A stretch of 62,743 nt of DNA from Arsukibacterium perlucidum DSM 18276 (GTDB taxonomy: Bacteria > Pseudomonadota > Gammaproteobacteria > Enterobacterales > Alteromonadaceae). Positions 26,831-35,955 of this stretch are shown one piece after another; position 1 is the stretch's first letter; the number at the start of each line of letters is the position of its first letter. Where the stretch lies: the NCBI RefSeq assembly GCF_000382165.1, contig NZ_KB907725.1:1-62743 (forward strand), given 5' to 3'. The notes beneath the pieces were generated by a model. That model was not told the origin of the DNA. It did no database searches and saw nothing but the letters and a program-made list of their open reading frames with translations. The position numbers and the translations under genes were made by a program.

Positions 26831-27109
26831 TCAGCCACTGATAAAAGGGTGGTGCAATACCAGGTCGCTGACCGGATAAGCCAGGCAACAATAAGTAAAC
26901 TGCTGTTGTTTGTCCACTTCACTCAGCGGTTGCGGCTCGTTATAACGTACTTCACCACTTTTAAGTTTGCAGACACAGCTGGTGCAGACGCCTTGCCGGC
27001 AACGGTTTGGCAAATCGATGCCACTGCGCAGGGCGGCACTAAGAATAGTTTCGCCGTCCTGCACCGTAAAACTGAGTTGGGCCGGCGCTATGGTAACCTG
27101 GAAGCTCAA
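26831..27109 (-). CDS. Plant-type 2Fe-2S ferredoxin
   Basis: A 92-residue electron carrier. The cluster ligands are the three Cys in CRQGVCTSC and a fourth in FTYCCLAYP, the C-x4-C-x2-C...C pattern of plant-type ferredoxins. Its ATG overlaps the ubiD stop by 4 bp, and fre follows after 24 bp. The arrangement suggests that Fre and this ferredoxin work as a reductase-carrier pair, possibly supplying reduced flavin or electrons near quinone synthesis; that link is inference. Confidence 0.9.
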   Translation of the reverse strand: MSFQVTIAPAQLSFTVQDGETILSAALRSGIDLPNRCRQGVCTSCVCKLKSGEVRYNEPQPLSEVDKQQQFTYCCLAYPVSDLVLHHPFISG

Positions 27110-28605
27110 AGCCTGGGCTCCTTCACCGGCAGGACGATACCCAGGCTGTCCCAGATGGCATCTACCCGCTGCTTCGTGGTCTGATCCATGACGATAGGCT
27201 CACCCCACTCTCGGCTGGTTTCGCCCGGCCATTTGTTGGTAGCGTCCATGCCCATTTTCGAGCCTAAGCCAGATACCGGCGAGGCAAAGTCGAGATAATC
27301 TATCGGGGTGTTCTCCACCAGGGTAGTATCGCGGGCCGGGTCCATCCGGGTGGTTATAGCCCAGATCACATCCTGCCAGTCACGGGCATTGATATCGTCA
27401 TCGCAGACAATTACAAACTTGGTATACATAAACTGGCGCAAGTAAGACCAAACCCCCATCATTACCCGCTTGGCATGGCCCGGGTATTGTTTTTTCATGG
27501 TGACAACTGCCAGCCGGTACGAGCAGCCTTCAGGTGGCAGGTAAAAGTCGGTAATTTCCGGAAACTGCTTTTGCAGGATCGGCACAAATACTTCATTCAG
27601 GGCCACGCCCAGTATTGCGGGTTCATCTGGTGGCCGGCCGGTATAGGTGCTGTGGTAGATAGGGTCTTTGCGCATCGTAATATGGGTAACGGTAAATACC
27701 GGGAAGTTATCCACTTCGTTGTAATATCCGGTATGGTCACCATAAGGTCCTTCCGGCGCCATTTCGCCGGGCGCAATATAACCTTCCAGCACAATTTCGG
27801 CGCTGGCCGGTACCTGCAGGTCATTACTGATACATTTCACTACTTCGGTGTTATCACCGCGCAGCAAGCCGGCAAAGCCGTATTCAGATAAAGTATCCGG
27901 CACCGGGGTTACGGCACCTAATATAGTTGCCGGATCGGCGCCTAACGCCACCGAAACCGGATAATTCTGGCCCGGGTTGGCCTTTTGAAACTCATAAAAA
28001 TCCAGGGCACCGCCACGGTGCGATAACCAGCGCATAATCAGTTTATTTTTACTAAGCACTTGCTGGCGGTAAATGCCCAGGTTCTGCCGCTCTTTATGCG
28101 GCCCTCTGGTGACGGTTAGACCCCAGGTAATTAACGGGGCCGCATCGCCTGGCCAGCAGGTCATGACCGGCAGTTGCGTCAGGTCAACATCTTCACCGCT
28201 TAGTACAACTTGCTGGCAAGGGGCTTTTTTTACCTGCTTAGGTGACATATTCAGCACCTGCTTAAACAATGGCAGTTTGCTAAACGCATCTTTCAGGCCT
28301 TTTGGCGGCTCGGGTTCTTTTAAAAAAGCCAGTAGCTTACCCACTTCACGCAGCGCCGATACTTCTTCCTGGCCCATGCCCAGCGCCACCCGCTGTGGCG
28401 TACCAAACAAGTTGGCCAGCACCGGCATGCTATAGCCTTTCGGGTTTTCAAATAAAATGGCCGGGCCCCCGGCACGCAGGGTTCGGTCGGCAATTTCGGT
28501 CATTTCCAATACCGGGTCTACTTCTGCGGTTACCCGCACCAGCTCGCCACGCTGTTCCAGCTGGCTGATAAAATCGCGTAGGTCTTTGTATTTCATACTT
28601 GGCAT
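27106..28605 (-). CDS. ubiD: UbiD 3-octaprenyl-4-hydroxybenzoate decarboxylase
   Basis: Prenylated-FMN-dependent decarboxylase of ubiquinone synthesis, 499 residues, matching the E. coli length. [22 protein letters not shown] is the family start; an in-frame ATG three codons upstream (28605) is used for the coordinates but 28596 is possible. [19 protein letters not shown] and [15 protein letters not shown] (cofactor, Mn2+ and catalytic Glu region) are visible. It requires the flavin prenyltransferase UbiX, not seen here. Confidence 0.96.
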   Translation of the reverse strand: MPSMKYKDLRDFISQLEQRGELVRVTAEVDPVLEMTEIADRTLRAGGPAILFENPKGYSMPVLANLFGTPQRVALGMGQEEVSALREVGKLLAFLKEPEPPKGLKDAFSKLPLFKQVLNMSPKQVKKAPCQQVVLSGEDVDLTQLPVMTCWPGDAAPLITWGLTVTRGPHKERQNLGIYRQQVLSKNKLIMRWLSHRGGALDFYEFQKANPGQNYPVSVALGADPATILGAVTPVPDTLSEYGFAGLLRGDNTEVVKCISNDLQVPASAEIVLEGYIAPGEMAPEGPYGDHTGYYNEVDNFPVFTVTHITMRKDPIYHSTYTGRPPDEPAILGVALNEVFVPILQKQFPEITDFYLPPEGCSYRLAVVTMKKQYPGHAKRVMMGVWSYLRQFMYTKFVIVCDDDINARDWQDVIWAITTRMDPARDTTLVENTPIDYLDFASPVSGLGSKMGMDATNKWPGETSREWGEPIVMDQTTKQRVDAIWDSLGIVLPVKEPRL

Positions 28606-28870
28606 CGGCCCTGTAAGTTATTGCAGGCTATTATACAGCTCTGGCCCGTGCTTGCCAGTTTGGCCGGCTAAGCACCTGGAGTGATTTTTGGCTTACATTA
28701 TTTTAGTTATAGAGCAATCAGAGCAGGCTATACGATGGACAAGCAAAAAAGGGTTATAAAATATCAGTGAAATTGCTTCGAACCAACGAGATTTAACGAT
28801 TTATAGTTGGTAAAAACAGTTGATAATCGCTACAGTAAATAGTGATTTTTTCAGAAAATTAAGGTTGTTG

Positions 28871-29641
28871 ATGGATTTTCCTGCACAAATTAAACAACAA
28901 ACTTGTAGTGACTGTTTAAGCGGTCAATCTCTGGGTTTTCAGATCCGGATGGCGTTTCAGCCGATTATTGACTGGCAAAATCAGGTTATTTGTGGCTATG
29001 AAGCACTGGTGCGGGGCCCTGAAGGCCAGGGCGCCGGTTGGGTGTTTGAACATATTAACGACGGCAATAAATACTATTTTGATCAGGCTTGCCGGGTAAA
29101 AGCCATTGAAACTGCGGCCAGGCTTGGCTGCAATACTTATCTGAATATTAACTTCTTACCTAATGCTGTTTATAACCCGGAAACCTGTATTAAAGCCACC
29201 ATCGAAGCCGCAGATTTATATGGTTTTGATTTAACCAAGCTAGTGTTTGAAGTGACCGAAGGCGAGCAAATACCAGATAAAGACCATTTAAACCGGATTT
29301 TTCGCAGCTATGCCAAACGGGGCTTCAAAACAGCGATTGACGACTACGGCTCAGGTTATGCGACACTGGACTGGCTGGTGGAACTAAAGCCGCACATATT
29401 AAAGCTGGATATGCAGCTTATCCGTAATATTGAAAATAACCCTGCCAAGCAGTTTATAGTGGAGCAAACTATTTCTCAGTGTGAGCTGCAAGGCACGCAG
29501 GTATTGGCCGAGGGTGTGGAAACTAAAGCTGAACTGGAATGCCTGTTAGGGTTGGGCATTCGTTATTATCAGGGCTACTATTTTGCCAGGCCTGAGCTGG
29601 AACGGTTAATTACCACCGCCGAGTTAAGCGGTATGTTATAA
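28871..29641 (+). CDS. EAL-domain c-di-GMP phosphodiesterase
   Basis: A 256-residue stand-alone EAL protein from ATG 28871 (AAGG six nt upstream); a TTG at 28820 is less likely. All catalytic elements look present: YEALVRG, LNINFLPN, VFEVTEG, AIDDYGSGYATLDW, KLDMQLIR, AEGVETKAE and YYQGYYFARP. It should hydrolyse c-di-GMP to pGpG in the cytoplasm. No sensor domain is attached beyond a short N-terminal extension with two Cys (TCSDC). With the diguanylate cyclase at 21768 it gives this window both arms of c-di-GMP signalling. Confidence 0.92.
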   Translation: MDFPAQIKQQTCSDCLSGQSLGFQIRMAFQPIIDWQNQVICGYEALVRGPEGQGAGWVFEHINDGNKYYFDQACRVKAIETAARLGCNTYLNINFLPNAVYNPETCIKATIEAADLYGFDLTKLVFEVTEGEQIPDKDHLNRIFRSYAKRGFKTAIDDYGSGYATLDWLVELKPHILKLDMQLIRNIENNPAKQFIVEQTISQCELQGTQVLAEGVETKAELECLLGLGIRYYQGYYFARPELERLITTAELSGML

Positions 29642-29664
29642 AAAAGGCGCCGAAGCGCCTTTTC
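29642..29664. terminator. Bidirectional rho-independent terminator
   Basis: AAGGCGC (29644-29650) and GCGCCTT (29655-29661) pair around a CGAA tetraloop, with an A-run before and a T-run after, so it works on both strands. It separates the EAL gene and the convergent TonB-dependent receptor. Confidence 0.9.
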
Positions 29665-29681
29665 TTATAATGGGTTGTTGA

Positions 29682-32183
29682 TTAGAAATCGTAACTGACT
29701 CTGCCATACACCAGCCGGCCAGAGCGGCCAAAGGGTGAATAGTTCGAAAACGGAGTATTGCCAGTGCCATTAAGGTTAATTGGAAAAGCATCCGGATATT
29801 CATCCAGCAGGTTATCAGCACCAAACGCCAGCTTCATATTGTCGGTTAGCTGATAGCGCGCTTCAATATCAATCAGGGTTGTGGCATCCAGGGTAAAGTC
29901 GTTGGCCGGGTTAGCATTGGGCGCTAACACTTCGCCATAACGGGTCGCCCGGAAGGTGGCGCCAAGGCGGTCTAAACTCCAGTTAACATGTGCTCCTAAC
30001 TTATTTTTTGGGTTGCCTTTTTCAAAGGTCAGTACATTTACCCTGCCAAACAATGTCGGGGCCGGGTCCAGCGCCGATAGTTCTGCCGTTTCTGGCACCC
30101 GGGTCACATCGGTACTGTTAAAGTTAGCCACCAGGGTTAAATCGAAGCGGCCCATGTCGGCAGTATAAACCGGATAATTAGCCACAATATCTACGCCCTG
30201 GGTTTCGGTATCAACCCCATTAATAAAGAAGCGGCCACCGCCAATACCAATCAGGCCCAGCGACTCAAGGTAAGCCCGCACATTAGGCTGTGTCAGGTTT
30301 TCTGACAGCACTATCCGGTCGTCGATATCTATCCTGTAGCCATCAATGGTCAGTGAGAAATCACCAACCCGGAACACTGCACCCAGAGAAAAGTTAACCG
30401 ACTCTTCGGCATCCAGCGGGGTGGCGCCCAGAGCAATGGCGGCCGGGTTATTTACCGGGAAAGTAGTAATATCAAACGGAATACCACCAATAAAGTTAGT
30501 GGCCGTACTGGTAAAATGTTGCTGCTGCAATGACGGCGCCCGGAAGCCATTCTGTAAACTGCCCCGCAGGCCAACGCTGTCACTGACATCGTAGCGTAAT
30601 GCCAGTTTACCGGTAATATTATTACCAAAATCTGAATAATCCTCTGCCCGCAGCGCCACGGAACCCAGCAGGTTATCGGTGATATTGGCCTCCAGGTCAA
30701 CATAAACACCCACTGCCCGCCGGCTTTCATCTACCGCATTGGCTGGCCTGAAGCCAGGAAATACCTGGGCGCCGGATTGAGTAGGGTTACCGTTTGGCAA
30801 CAATACGCCGCCATTGCGGTAGGAGTCGGGTTCACCAGCAAAAATCGAGTAACCTTCACGGCGAATCTCAACGCCGGTTGCCAGGTTAACCGGTGAGGCA
30901 AAGCTGGCCACATCAAAAGACGTTACGCCTGATAAGTTAAATACCCACTGATTGTAGTCAAAGCCACCTGCATCAAATTCTGTTTTGCTGCTGGGGCCAA
31001 TAGAGCGGTTAACGGTATTTTCAATGGTAAAGGCCATCTCATTCATGCCGTATACTACCGAAGCATCCATGCTCCACTCGGCCAGGTCCCACTCATAGCC
31101 GACAGCAAAGCTGGTATCCGTTACGTCTGGAGCAATAATGGGTAGAAAGCCGTCCGGATGCACTTCAATCACGTTGCGAGCGTCCAGCGCCCGTCGGTAA
31201 AAGCCGCCAGAGCGGGCTGACCTGTCCTGAAAGCTGGCCCAGCCATATAGCTTGCCACTGTCTAGCATCATGCCGGCATTGGCAAATAAGGTAAATTGCT
31301 GCAATTCTGGTTCACCATACCAGGCGTTAAACCGCTCAATGGTTTGTTCACGCGGGTCATACTCGCCGCCGACTAACGGATATTGCTGGCGATAGTCGTA
31401 ACCACCCCGTTCAGTGCGTTCACCGTCTTTAAATTCAGCGGCCAGGGTCAGATAGCCATTGCTGGGCAGGGCAAAGCCTTTCCAGCCAGATAAGTTAATG
31501 GTTTCGCCATCATTTACACTACGTTTAATCTCTGCCGGTGCACTCCAGGTGGCATTAGCTGGGGGGGGCGTAGTAGGGGTGGTGTAAGCTGAATCCCGAT
31601 AGCCATAAGATAAGGTGACGCTGCCACCTTCGCTGGCATCACGCAGCCGGACGTTAATTACCCCGGCTATGGCATCAGAGCCATACTGGGCTGAGGCGCC
31701 ATCACGCAGTACTTCGACACTACGAATAGCCGCGGTCGGAATGGTATTTAAGTCTACCGCAGAACTGCCGCGGCCAACCGTGCCGTTTACGTTAACAAGC
31801 GAAGCGGCATGACGCCGTTTTGAGTTTACCAGCACTAAAGACTGGTCGGGGCCAAGACCGCGCAAGGTAGCCGGGCGAATGGTATCTGTACCATCCGCCA
31901 GACCCGGGCGAGGAAAGTTAAATGATGGTAATGCTACAGATAGCACCTGATTGAGCTCGGTCGAACCTGAACGCTCAAGTGCTTCAACCCCAATAATATC
32001 TATGGGTACTGCGGTATCATCCACTGAGCGGCCGGCAACCCGGGTGCCGGTAACGATGATTTGCTCTATTTTTTGCTCATCGGCTTGCTGGTTATTGTTG
32101 CTCTGCGCCTGCACTGCAAAAGCCGGGCTGAGCAAAGCGGCACTGATCGCCAATACCAGAGGGTGGATAGCTGCGCTGCGCAT
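29682..32183 (-). CDS. TonB-dependent outer-membrane receptor
   Basis: An 833-residue beta-barrel transporter. A signal peptide (MRSAAIHPLVLAISAALLSPAFAVQAQ) is followed by the TonB box-like segment EQIIVTGTRV, a plug domain (about residues 50-165; VLRDGASAQYGSDAIAGVINV) and a 22-strand barrel ending in ...LVYGRVSYDF with the C-terminal Phe typical of Omp insertion. Substrate unknown; its similarity type (long insertions, TGTR motif) is common in Alteromonadales receptors for peptides or siderophores. A run of eight C residues in the coding strand (plus 31561-31568) lies early in the barrel. Confidence 0.93.
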   Translation of the reverse strand: MRSAAIHPLVLAISAALLSPAFAVQAQSNNNQQADEQKIEQIIVTGTRVAGRSVDDTAVPIDIIGVEALERSGSTELNQVLSVALPSFNFPRPGLADGTDTIRPATLRGLGPDQSLVLVNSKRRHAASLVNVNGTVGRGSSAVDLNTIPTAAIRSVEVLRDGASAQYGSDAIAGVINVRLRDASEGGSVTLSYGYRDSAYTTPTTPPPANATWSAPAEIKRSVNDGETINLSGWKGFALPSNGYLTLAAEFKDGERTERGGYDYRQQYPLVGGEYDPREQTIERFNAWYGEPELQQFTLFANAGMMLDSGKLYGWASFQDRSARSGGFYRRALDARNVIEVHPDGFLPIIAPDVTDTSFAVGYEWDLAEWSMDASVVYGMNEMAFTIENTVNRSIGPSSKTEFDAGGFDYNQWVFNLSGVTSFDVASFASPVNLATGVEIRREGYSIFAGEPDSYRNGGVLLPNGNPTQSGAQVFPGFRPANAVDESRRAVGVYVDLEANITDNLLGSVALRAEDYSDFGNNITGKLALRYDVSDSVGLRGSLQNGFRAPSLQQQHFTSTATNFIGGIPFDITTFPVNNPAAIALGATPLDAEESVNFSLGAVFRVGDFSLTIDGYRIDIDDRIVLSENLTQPNVRAYLESLGLIGIGGGRFFINGVDTETQGVDIVANYPVYTADMGRFDLTLVANFNSTDVTRVPETAELSALDPAPTLFGRVNVLTFEKGNPKNKLGAHVNWSLDRLGATFRATRYGEVLAPNANPANDFTLDATTLIDIEARYQLTDNMKLAFGADNLLDEYPDAFPINLNGTGNTPFSNYSPFGRSGRLVYGRVSYDF

Positions 32184-32399
32184 AGTAAACTCCTTGTTGT
32201 TATCATTAAAACGTAGGCTGCCGCATCGGGCTTGTCAAACTTCAGCAAACTTTGTTTCTATTATGCAATGCTGTGGTTAACTGCAGCGGGATCAATAGCC
32301 TGATATTTAGTATCGTGATCTTTCTCTAAAAACAGGTTAGCATGCTACAGACATCCAGATGGCTTTTATATCCGACTAAGGTCGCAGTGGGGCGTATCC

Positions 32400-33578
32400 A
32401 TGCATAAAAATACTAAACTTATCGATGCCGGCCGGGCTAAAAAATACACGGGTTATGCGGTTAACCCCCCTGTGGTGCGGGCATCTACCATCATATTTGA
32501 TACCTTTAGTGAACTGAAGCAGGCCACCTTGCAGCGCGGCAACCGGGTACCTTTTTATGGCCGGCGGGGCACCGATACCCATTTTGCGTTGCAGGAAGCC
32601 ATTTGTGAACTGGAAGGCGGGGCCGGTTGTGCCTTGTATCCTTGCGGGGCAGCAGCAGTAAGCGGCGCCCTGCTGGCATTTTTACAAAGTGGTGATCACC
32701 TGCTGATGGTCGACAGCGTATACGAGCCCACCCGGGCCTTATGCGACAAGCTGTTAAAAGGCTTTGGTATTGAAACCACGTATTATGATCCGCAAATAGG
32801 TAGCGCTATTGCCGGATTAATTAAAGCGAATACCAAAGTGATTTTTCTGGAGTCGCCCGGCTCGCTAACCTTTGAAATGCAGGATATTCCGGCCATTTGT
32901 GCAGTGGCACAGCAGCATAATATTGTCACCATACTAGACAACACCTGGGCGTCGCCCATTTTATGCCAGCCGTTTGCGCTGGGGGTGGATATTTCTATTC
33001 AGGCGGCTACCAAATATATTGTCGGCCACTCCGATGTGATGCTGGGTACCGCCAGTGCTAACGAAAAGCATTGGCCAGCGCTTCGCGAACACAGTTATTT
33101 AATGGGCTATTGTGCCTCTGCCGATGATGCCTACACGGCGCTGCGTGGTTTACGAACCTTGGCAGTGCGGATGCAGCAGCACGAACAAAGCGCACTCACT
33201 GTGGCCAACTGGCTGCAGCAGCGGCCAGAGGTAGAGACGGTGTTACACCCTGCCTTACCATCGCACCCGGGGCATGTTATTTTTCAGCGTGATTTTTCTG
33301 GCAGTAATGGTTTGTTTTCGTTTGTGTTAGAGCAAGGTAGTCAGCAGCAGGTGGCAGCATTTATTGAAGGTATGAGCCATTTTAAAATGGGCTTTTCCTG
33401 GGGCGGCTATGAAAGCCTGGTAACTGCCACTATGCAACTGCAAAAACTACGCACAGCCAGCAGCTGGCCATATAGCGGGCCACTAATCCGGCTGCATATC
33501 GGCCTGGAGCATATCGACGATTTACTGGCCGACTTAACCGCCGCGTTTGCGCGGTTTGCCAATGCCGGAAGCAGTTAA
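32400..33578 (+). CDS. metC: Cystathionine beta-lyase (MetC type)
   Basis: A 392-residue PLP enzyme of the Cys/Met metabolism family. YGRRGTDTHFALQEAICELEG is interrupted here only by my citation limit; the segment contains the Tyr and Arg phosphate contacts, PCGAAAVSGAL the PLP loop, DNTWASPI the Asp that holds the PLP nitrogen, and QAATKYIVGHSD the Schiff-base Lys. SWGGYESL fits beta-lyases rather than gamma-synthases. It would convert cystathionine to homocysteine, pyruvate and ammonia. It stands alone, with the divergent TonB receptor upstream. Confidence 0.9.
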   Translation: MHKNTKLIDAGRAKKYTGYAVNPPVVRASTIIFDTFSELKQATLQRGNRVPFYGRRGTDTHFALQEAICELEGGAGCALYPCGAAAVSGALLAFLQSGDHLLMVDSVYEPTRALCDKLLKGFGIETTYYDPQIGSAIAGLIKANTKVIFLESPGSLTFEMQDIPAICAVAQQHNIVTILDNTWASPILCQPFALGVDISIQAATKYIVGHSDVMLGTASANEKHWPALREHSYLMGYCASADDAYTALRGLRTLAVRMQQHEQSALTVANWLQQRPEVETVLHPALPSHPGHVIFQRDFSGSNGLFSFVLEQGSQQQVAAFIEGMSHFKMGFSWGGYESLVTATMQLQKLRTASSWPYSGPLIRLHIGLEHIDDLLADLTAAFARFANAGSS

Positions 33579-33666
33579 AATAAACCTTCTGCCAGCGGGC
33601 ATTCTGTTCCTTTCGCGATAAAGTTGATAGCTCTGGTATATTTTTTAGTGTCCAGTAGATTTTCAT

Positions 33667-34002
33667 TTACAAGGCACACGGCTTAAGCGAAAAAATGAAT
33701 AATCCAAACCAAATATTAGCTAGCATAATTAATAGCTTAATCGCGCCGCGGGCAAATGCCGGAATAGTAGTAGTTCGATACAGATAACTGATGACAACAA
33801 ATTGAACAGCAAGCCACAAAACCGAGAGGTATACGAAACCTTTGTGGCAATCCGAGCCGGGAGTTGTGTAATAGGCGTACCACCATGATGAGGCAGTGCC
33901 GGTGCATAAAATTGCCAGAACTACAGAAGACAGCAGGTTACGCCATTGCGGATAATCGGTCGTTAGCAGCTTTGCTGTTGTTTCATTAAGCTTATCAGTC
34001 AT
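33667..34002 (-). CDS. Hypothetical small membrane protein, 111 aa
   Basis: Not recognised. Three hydrophobic segments are likely transmembrane helices (LLSSVVLAILCTGTASSWW; GFVYLSVLWLAVQFVVISYLY; AIKLLIMLANIWFGLFIF). It is the last minus-strand gene of the accessory island, separated from the HExxH gene by a 66-bp stretch containing an imperfect palindrome that shares a 9-mer with another spacer in the island. Confidence 0.6.
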   Translation of the reverse strand: MTDKLNETTAKLLTTDYPQWRNLLSSVVLAILCTGTASSWWYAYYTTPGSDCHKGFVYLSVLWLAVQFVVISYLYRTTTIPAFARGAIKLLIMLANIWFGLFIFSLKPCAL

Positions 34003-34009
34003 TCATATT

Positions 34010-34075
34010 CCCGGATGAACTGTCATTAGTCTTCGCCACAAAGAACCCGAATATGTTGCGGGGCAGCACTAGTTA
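34010..34075 (-). repeat. attC-like imperfect palindrome (candidate cassette junction)
   Basis: This spacer has AAC overlapping the stop region of the HExxH gene at one end and GTTCATC near the other on the minus strand, and contains the 9-mer CGCCACAAA (34034-34042) found also at 35902-35910. The pattern resembles an integron attC site but is degenerate; treated as a hypothesis. Confidence 0.3.
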
Positions 34076-34761
34076 CCAATGCCAAACACAGCATCAAATT
34101 TTTGACCTTGTTTAATCCTAGCAAGGTTGGCATAAAACTCAGTTTTATCAACTGATTCAACTGCTAATCTTGCCGCCTGATAATTTTTGAAGGCATTATC
34201 GGTATAGAAATGATGTCCGTAGAAAATGGTTTTAACTGCGGTAATTTCGCTATCTTCCAGTGATATATTCTGAGGAAGAAAAGGCTCTCTAAAATCGACC
34301 AATAAAGCCACGCCTTCTTCAAACCACCTTGGCATTTCCAGCACCCAAGCCACCCAGCCAAGCCTGGCATATATTTCCGCGTGAACAAATTCATGCGCCA
34401 TCACATCTACGTTCTGGCCTTTCGGCCCGACAACAAGGCAAGTGCCAAACGGGCTGACATGAGGGGTCGCCGTGTCGGAAGCAAAAAACTTATCAGACTC
34501 CTGTGCACTATCGGTCAGTATGATCATCGGTGAAGCTATTGTCGCGCCAAAGGTGTCACTGACCCTTTGGGCTCCCTTGCTAATAAAGTCTAACGATGCA
34601 TTTGATCTCGAGCTGGCTTTGGCAATAAAAATATTTGGCCGAATTTCTTTATACCCCAACGGCTTTGCCATGCCGCAAGCAACAGCGCCCTTAAATACAT
34701 ATAAAGGCGCCCCGAGTATAAAGCAGCTAGCTAAGAGGTAAAAAACCGATACTTTTTTCAT
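34069..34761 (-). CDS. Membrane-anchored HExxH putative metalloprotease
   Basis: A 230-residue protein with an N-terminal hydrophobic segment (VFYLLASCFILGAPLYVF), so it acts outside the cytoplasm. HEFVH at about residues 123-127 is an HExxH zinc site, and RWFEEGVALLV about 20 residues later can supply the third ligand Glu, the gluzincin (peptidase MA-like) pattern. Its substrate is unknown. It follows the XRE regulator gene by 23 bp with an AAGAAGAG ribosome-binding site, so the two form a unit. This recalls repressor-protease pairs such as ImmR/ImmA, except that this protease faces the periplasm. Confidence 0.65.
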   Translation of the reverse strand: MKKVSVFYLLASCFILGAPLYVFKGAVACGMAKPLGYKEIRPNIFIAKASSRSNASLDFISKGAQRVSDTFGATIASPMIILTDSAQESDKFFASDTATPHVSPFGTCLVVGPKGQNVDVMAHEFVHAEIYARLGWVAWVLEMPRWFEEGVALLVDFREPFLPQNISLEDSEITAVKTIFYGHHFYTDNAFKNYQAARLAVESVDKTEFYANLARIKQGQKFDAVFGIGN

Positions 34762-34784
34762 AACTCTTCTTTTAAATTTAAAAC

Positions 34785-35243
34785 TTAAGCAGCATCGGGC
34801 TCATACCAGATCCCGTACTTATCACCTTGCCATTTTAGCAATGAATAAAAGTACGCTAATGCCAGCATGATGAGGCCACCAGCCAACGCCGCTTCATTTA
34901 CCAACCCGACACTGCAAAATATAAAACCAGCAATATGCGATATTATTTCTGCCCGCTTTGCTGTGTTGCGTGCAGGCCGCACTTGTAAAAAATTTAGCCA
35001 AAACCAAATTTTTAAAAAAAGCGGTAACTTTTGCCATTCATTGGTGCTTTTATCAATCATAAATCTCTCCTGGTTCAGTGTTGTCACATCGACATCAAGA
35101 GCCGCAGCAAGACATTTTAATGATTCGACACTGGCATTATGGCCACTCTCTATACGCTGAATAGTTCGGACATTAAGCCCGGACATTTGCGCTAATTGCT
35201 CTTGAGAAATATGCCGGCTAATTCGCAGTTCTTTTAAAATCAT
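34785..35243 (-). CDS. XRE-family regulator with membrane-spanning C-terminal domain
   Basis: A 152-residue protein from ATG 35243, fixed by a strong AGGAGG 6 nt upstream; the TTG at 35270 is rejected. The N-terminal helix-turn-helix (about 1-60) is canonical: RISRHISQEQLAQMSGLNVRTIQRIE. The C-terminal half has two hydrophobic helices (IISHIAGFIFCSVGLVN; LAGGLIMLALAYFYSLL), so it is probably a membrane-tethered repressor of the 2TM-XRE type. It likely controls its own unit with the HExxH protein. Confidence 0.82.
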   Translation of the reverse strand: MILKELRISRHISQEQLAQMSGLNVRTIQRIESGHNASVESLKCLAAALDVDVTTLNQERFMIDKSTNEWQKLPLFLKIWFWLNFLQVRPARNTAKRAEIISHIAGFIFCSVGLVNEAALAGGLIMLALAYFYSLLKWQGDKYGIWYEPDAA

Positions 35244-35288
35244 CAGATGCCTCCTGTACTCCTGAACCAAGAGTGTTACTTATATTTT

Positions 35289-35332
35289 CAGCTGTCAGGT
35301 ACGTAAAGTCCCCGACATTTAGCCGACAGCTG
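35289..35332. promoter_or_regulatory. Inverted repeat upstream of the XRE gene
   Basis: CAGCTGTC (35289-35296) and GACAGCTG (35325-35332) form a perfect 8-bp inverted repeat with a 28-bp spacer, located 46-89 bp before the regulator's start codon. It may be an operator for the XRE protein. Confidence 0.4.
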
Positions 35333-35432
35333 CATATTTAACTCACGTAAAGCATTCTAGAAACGCGAGCACCTTGGTGAGGAAAGTTTCGGCGTGCGTT
35401 TACGTATCGCCCTGCCTATCCATGTTATATGC
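35332..35432 (-). repeat. attC-like palindrome at the end of the 151-aa gene
   Basis: A 101-bp imperfect palindrome. On the minus strand it begins GCATATAAC, which includes the stop codon of the 151-residue gene, and ends GTTAAATATGC; the two ends are inverted complements apart from a 2-nt difference. Inner arms ACGTAAACGC and GCTTTACGT also pair. Terminal AAC/GTT core sites, length, imperfect symmetry and overlap with the stop codon all fit an integron attC site in the orientation of the gene. Confidence 0.5.
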
Positions 35433-35880
35433 CTGATTTTACAGCAGTACTATGTTCAATACTGCCAGCAATAAAACAAACGCCAACGTACAACCAAACT
35501 GTGCTGGCAACTATTTGCCAGATATCTAAACCGGCGGCTGAAACAAAGGTTGGAATGCCAATTAACCCTCGTACAGTACAAAGCAATGCGATAGTAATTA
35601 AAGCAGGTTTAATCAATGGAACTTTGCGAATTAAACCAGCGGCTGAAAAGGCAAATACCGTACATGCAAACATTAAACCTGCAACGATTACAGTACCGAC
35701 AGGTGCGAGTAAAGTACCTTGCTGAGCTGAGGCTATAAGTTGCTTCGGCGCTCGCGCAAAAGCAAACCAGCCTGGGCCGCCCCAAATACACAGCAGATGC
35801 CAGATAGCAGCAGCCGACGCAATAACGCCACCGCTAATTAATAGTTTTGATTTAACATTAAAACTCAATACGAGCTCCAT
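35425..35880 (-). CDS. Hypothetical four-helix membrane protein, 151 aa
   Basis: No family recognised. Four hydrophobic segments are visible (LLISGGVIASAAAIWHLLCIW; GTVIVAGLMFACTVFAFSAA; ALITIALLCTVRGLIGI; IVASTVWLYVGVCFIAG). The stop codon lies inside the attC-like palindrome, and its start follows directly on the palindrome at the end of the truncated GNAT, so it looks like a single-gene cassette. No good ribosome-binding site is visible. Confidence 0.6.
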   Translation of the reverse strand: MELVLSFNVKSKLLISGGVIASAAAIWHLLCIWGGPGWFAFARAPKQLIASAQQGTLLAPVGTVIVAGLMFACTVFAFSAAGLIRKVPLIKPALITIALLCTVRGLIGIPTFVSAAGLDIWQIVASTVWLYVGVCFIAGSIEHSTAVKSGI

Positions 35881-35888
35881 TCTGCTTT

Positions 35889-35955
35889 AGCACCTAAGGC
35901 CCGCCACAAACGCCAAAAATTTGTGGCGAGTCGAGCGTTGTAGAGGCGTTTTGCA
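35889..35955 (-). repeat. attC-like palindrome fused to the truncated GNAT
   Basis: CGCCACAAA (35902-35910) and TTTGTGGCG (35920-35928) are a perfect 9-bp inverted repeat. The outer segment CACCTAAGGCCC (35891-35902) recurs as GACCTAAAGCCC at 36834-36845, and the 9-mer recurs at 34034. Shared motifs at several gene junctions suggest one family of recombination sites. Confidence 0.4.
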
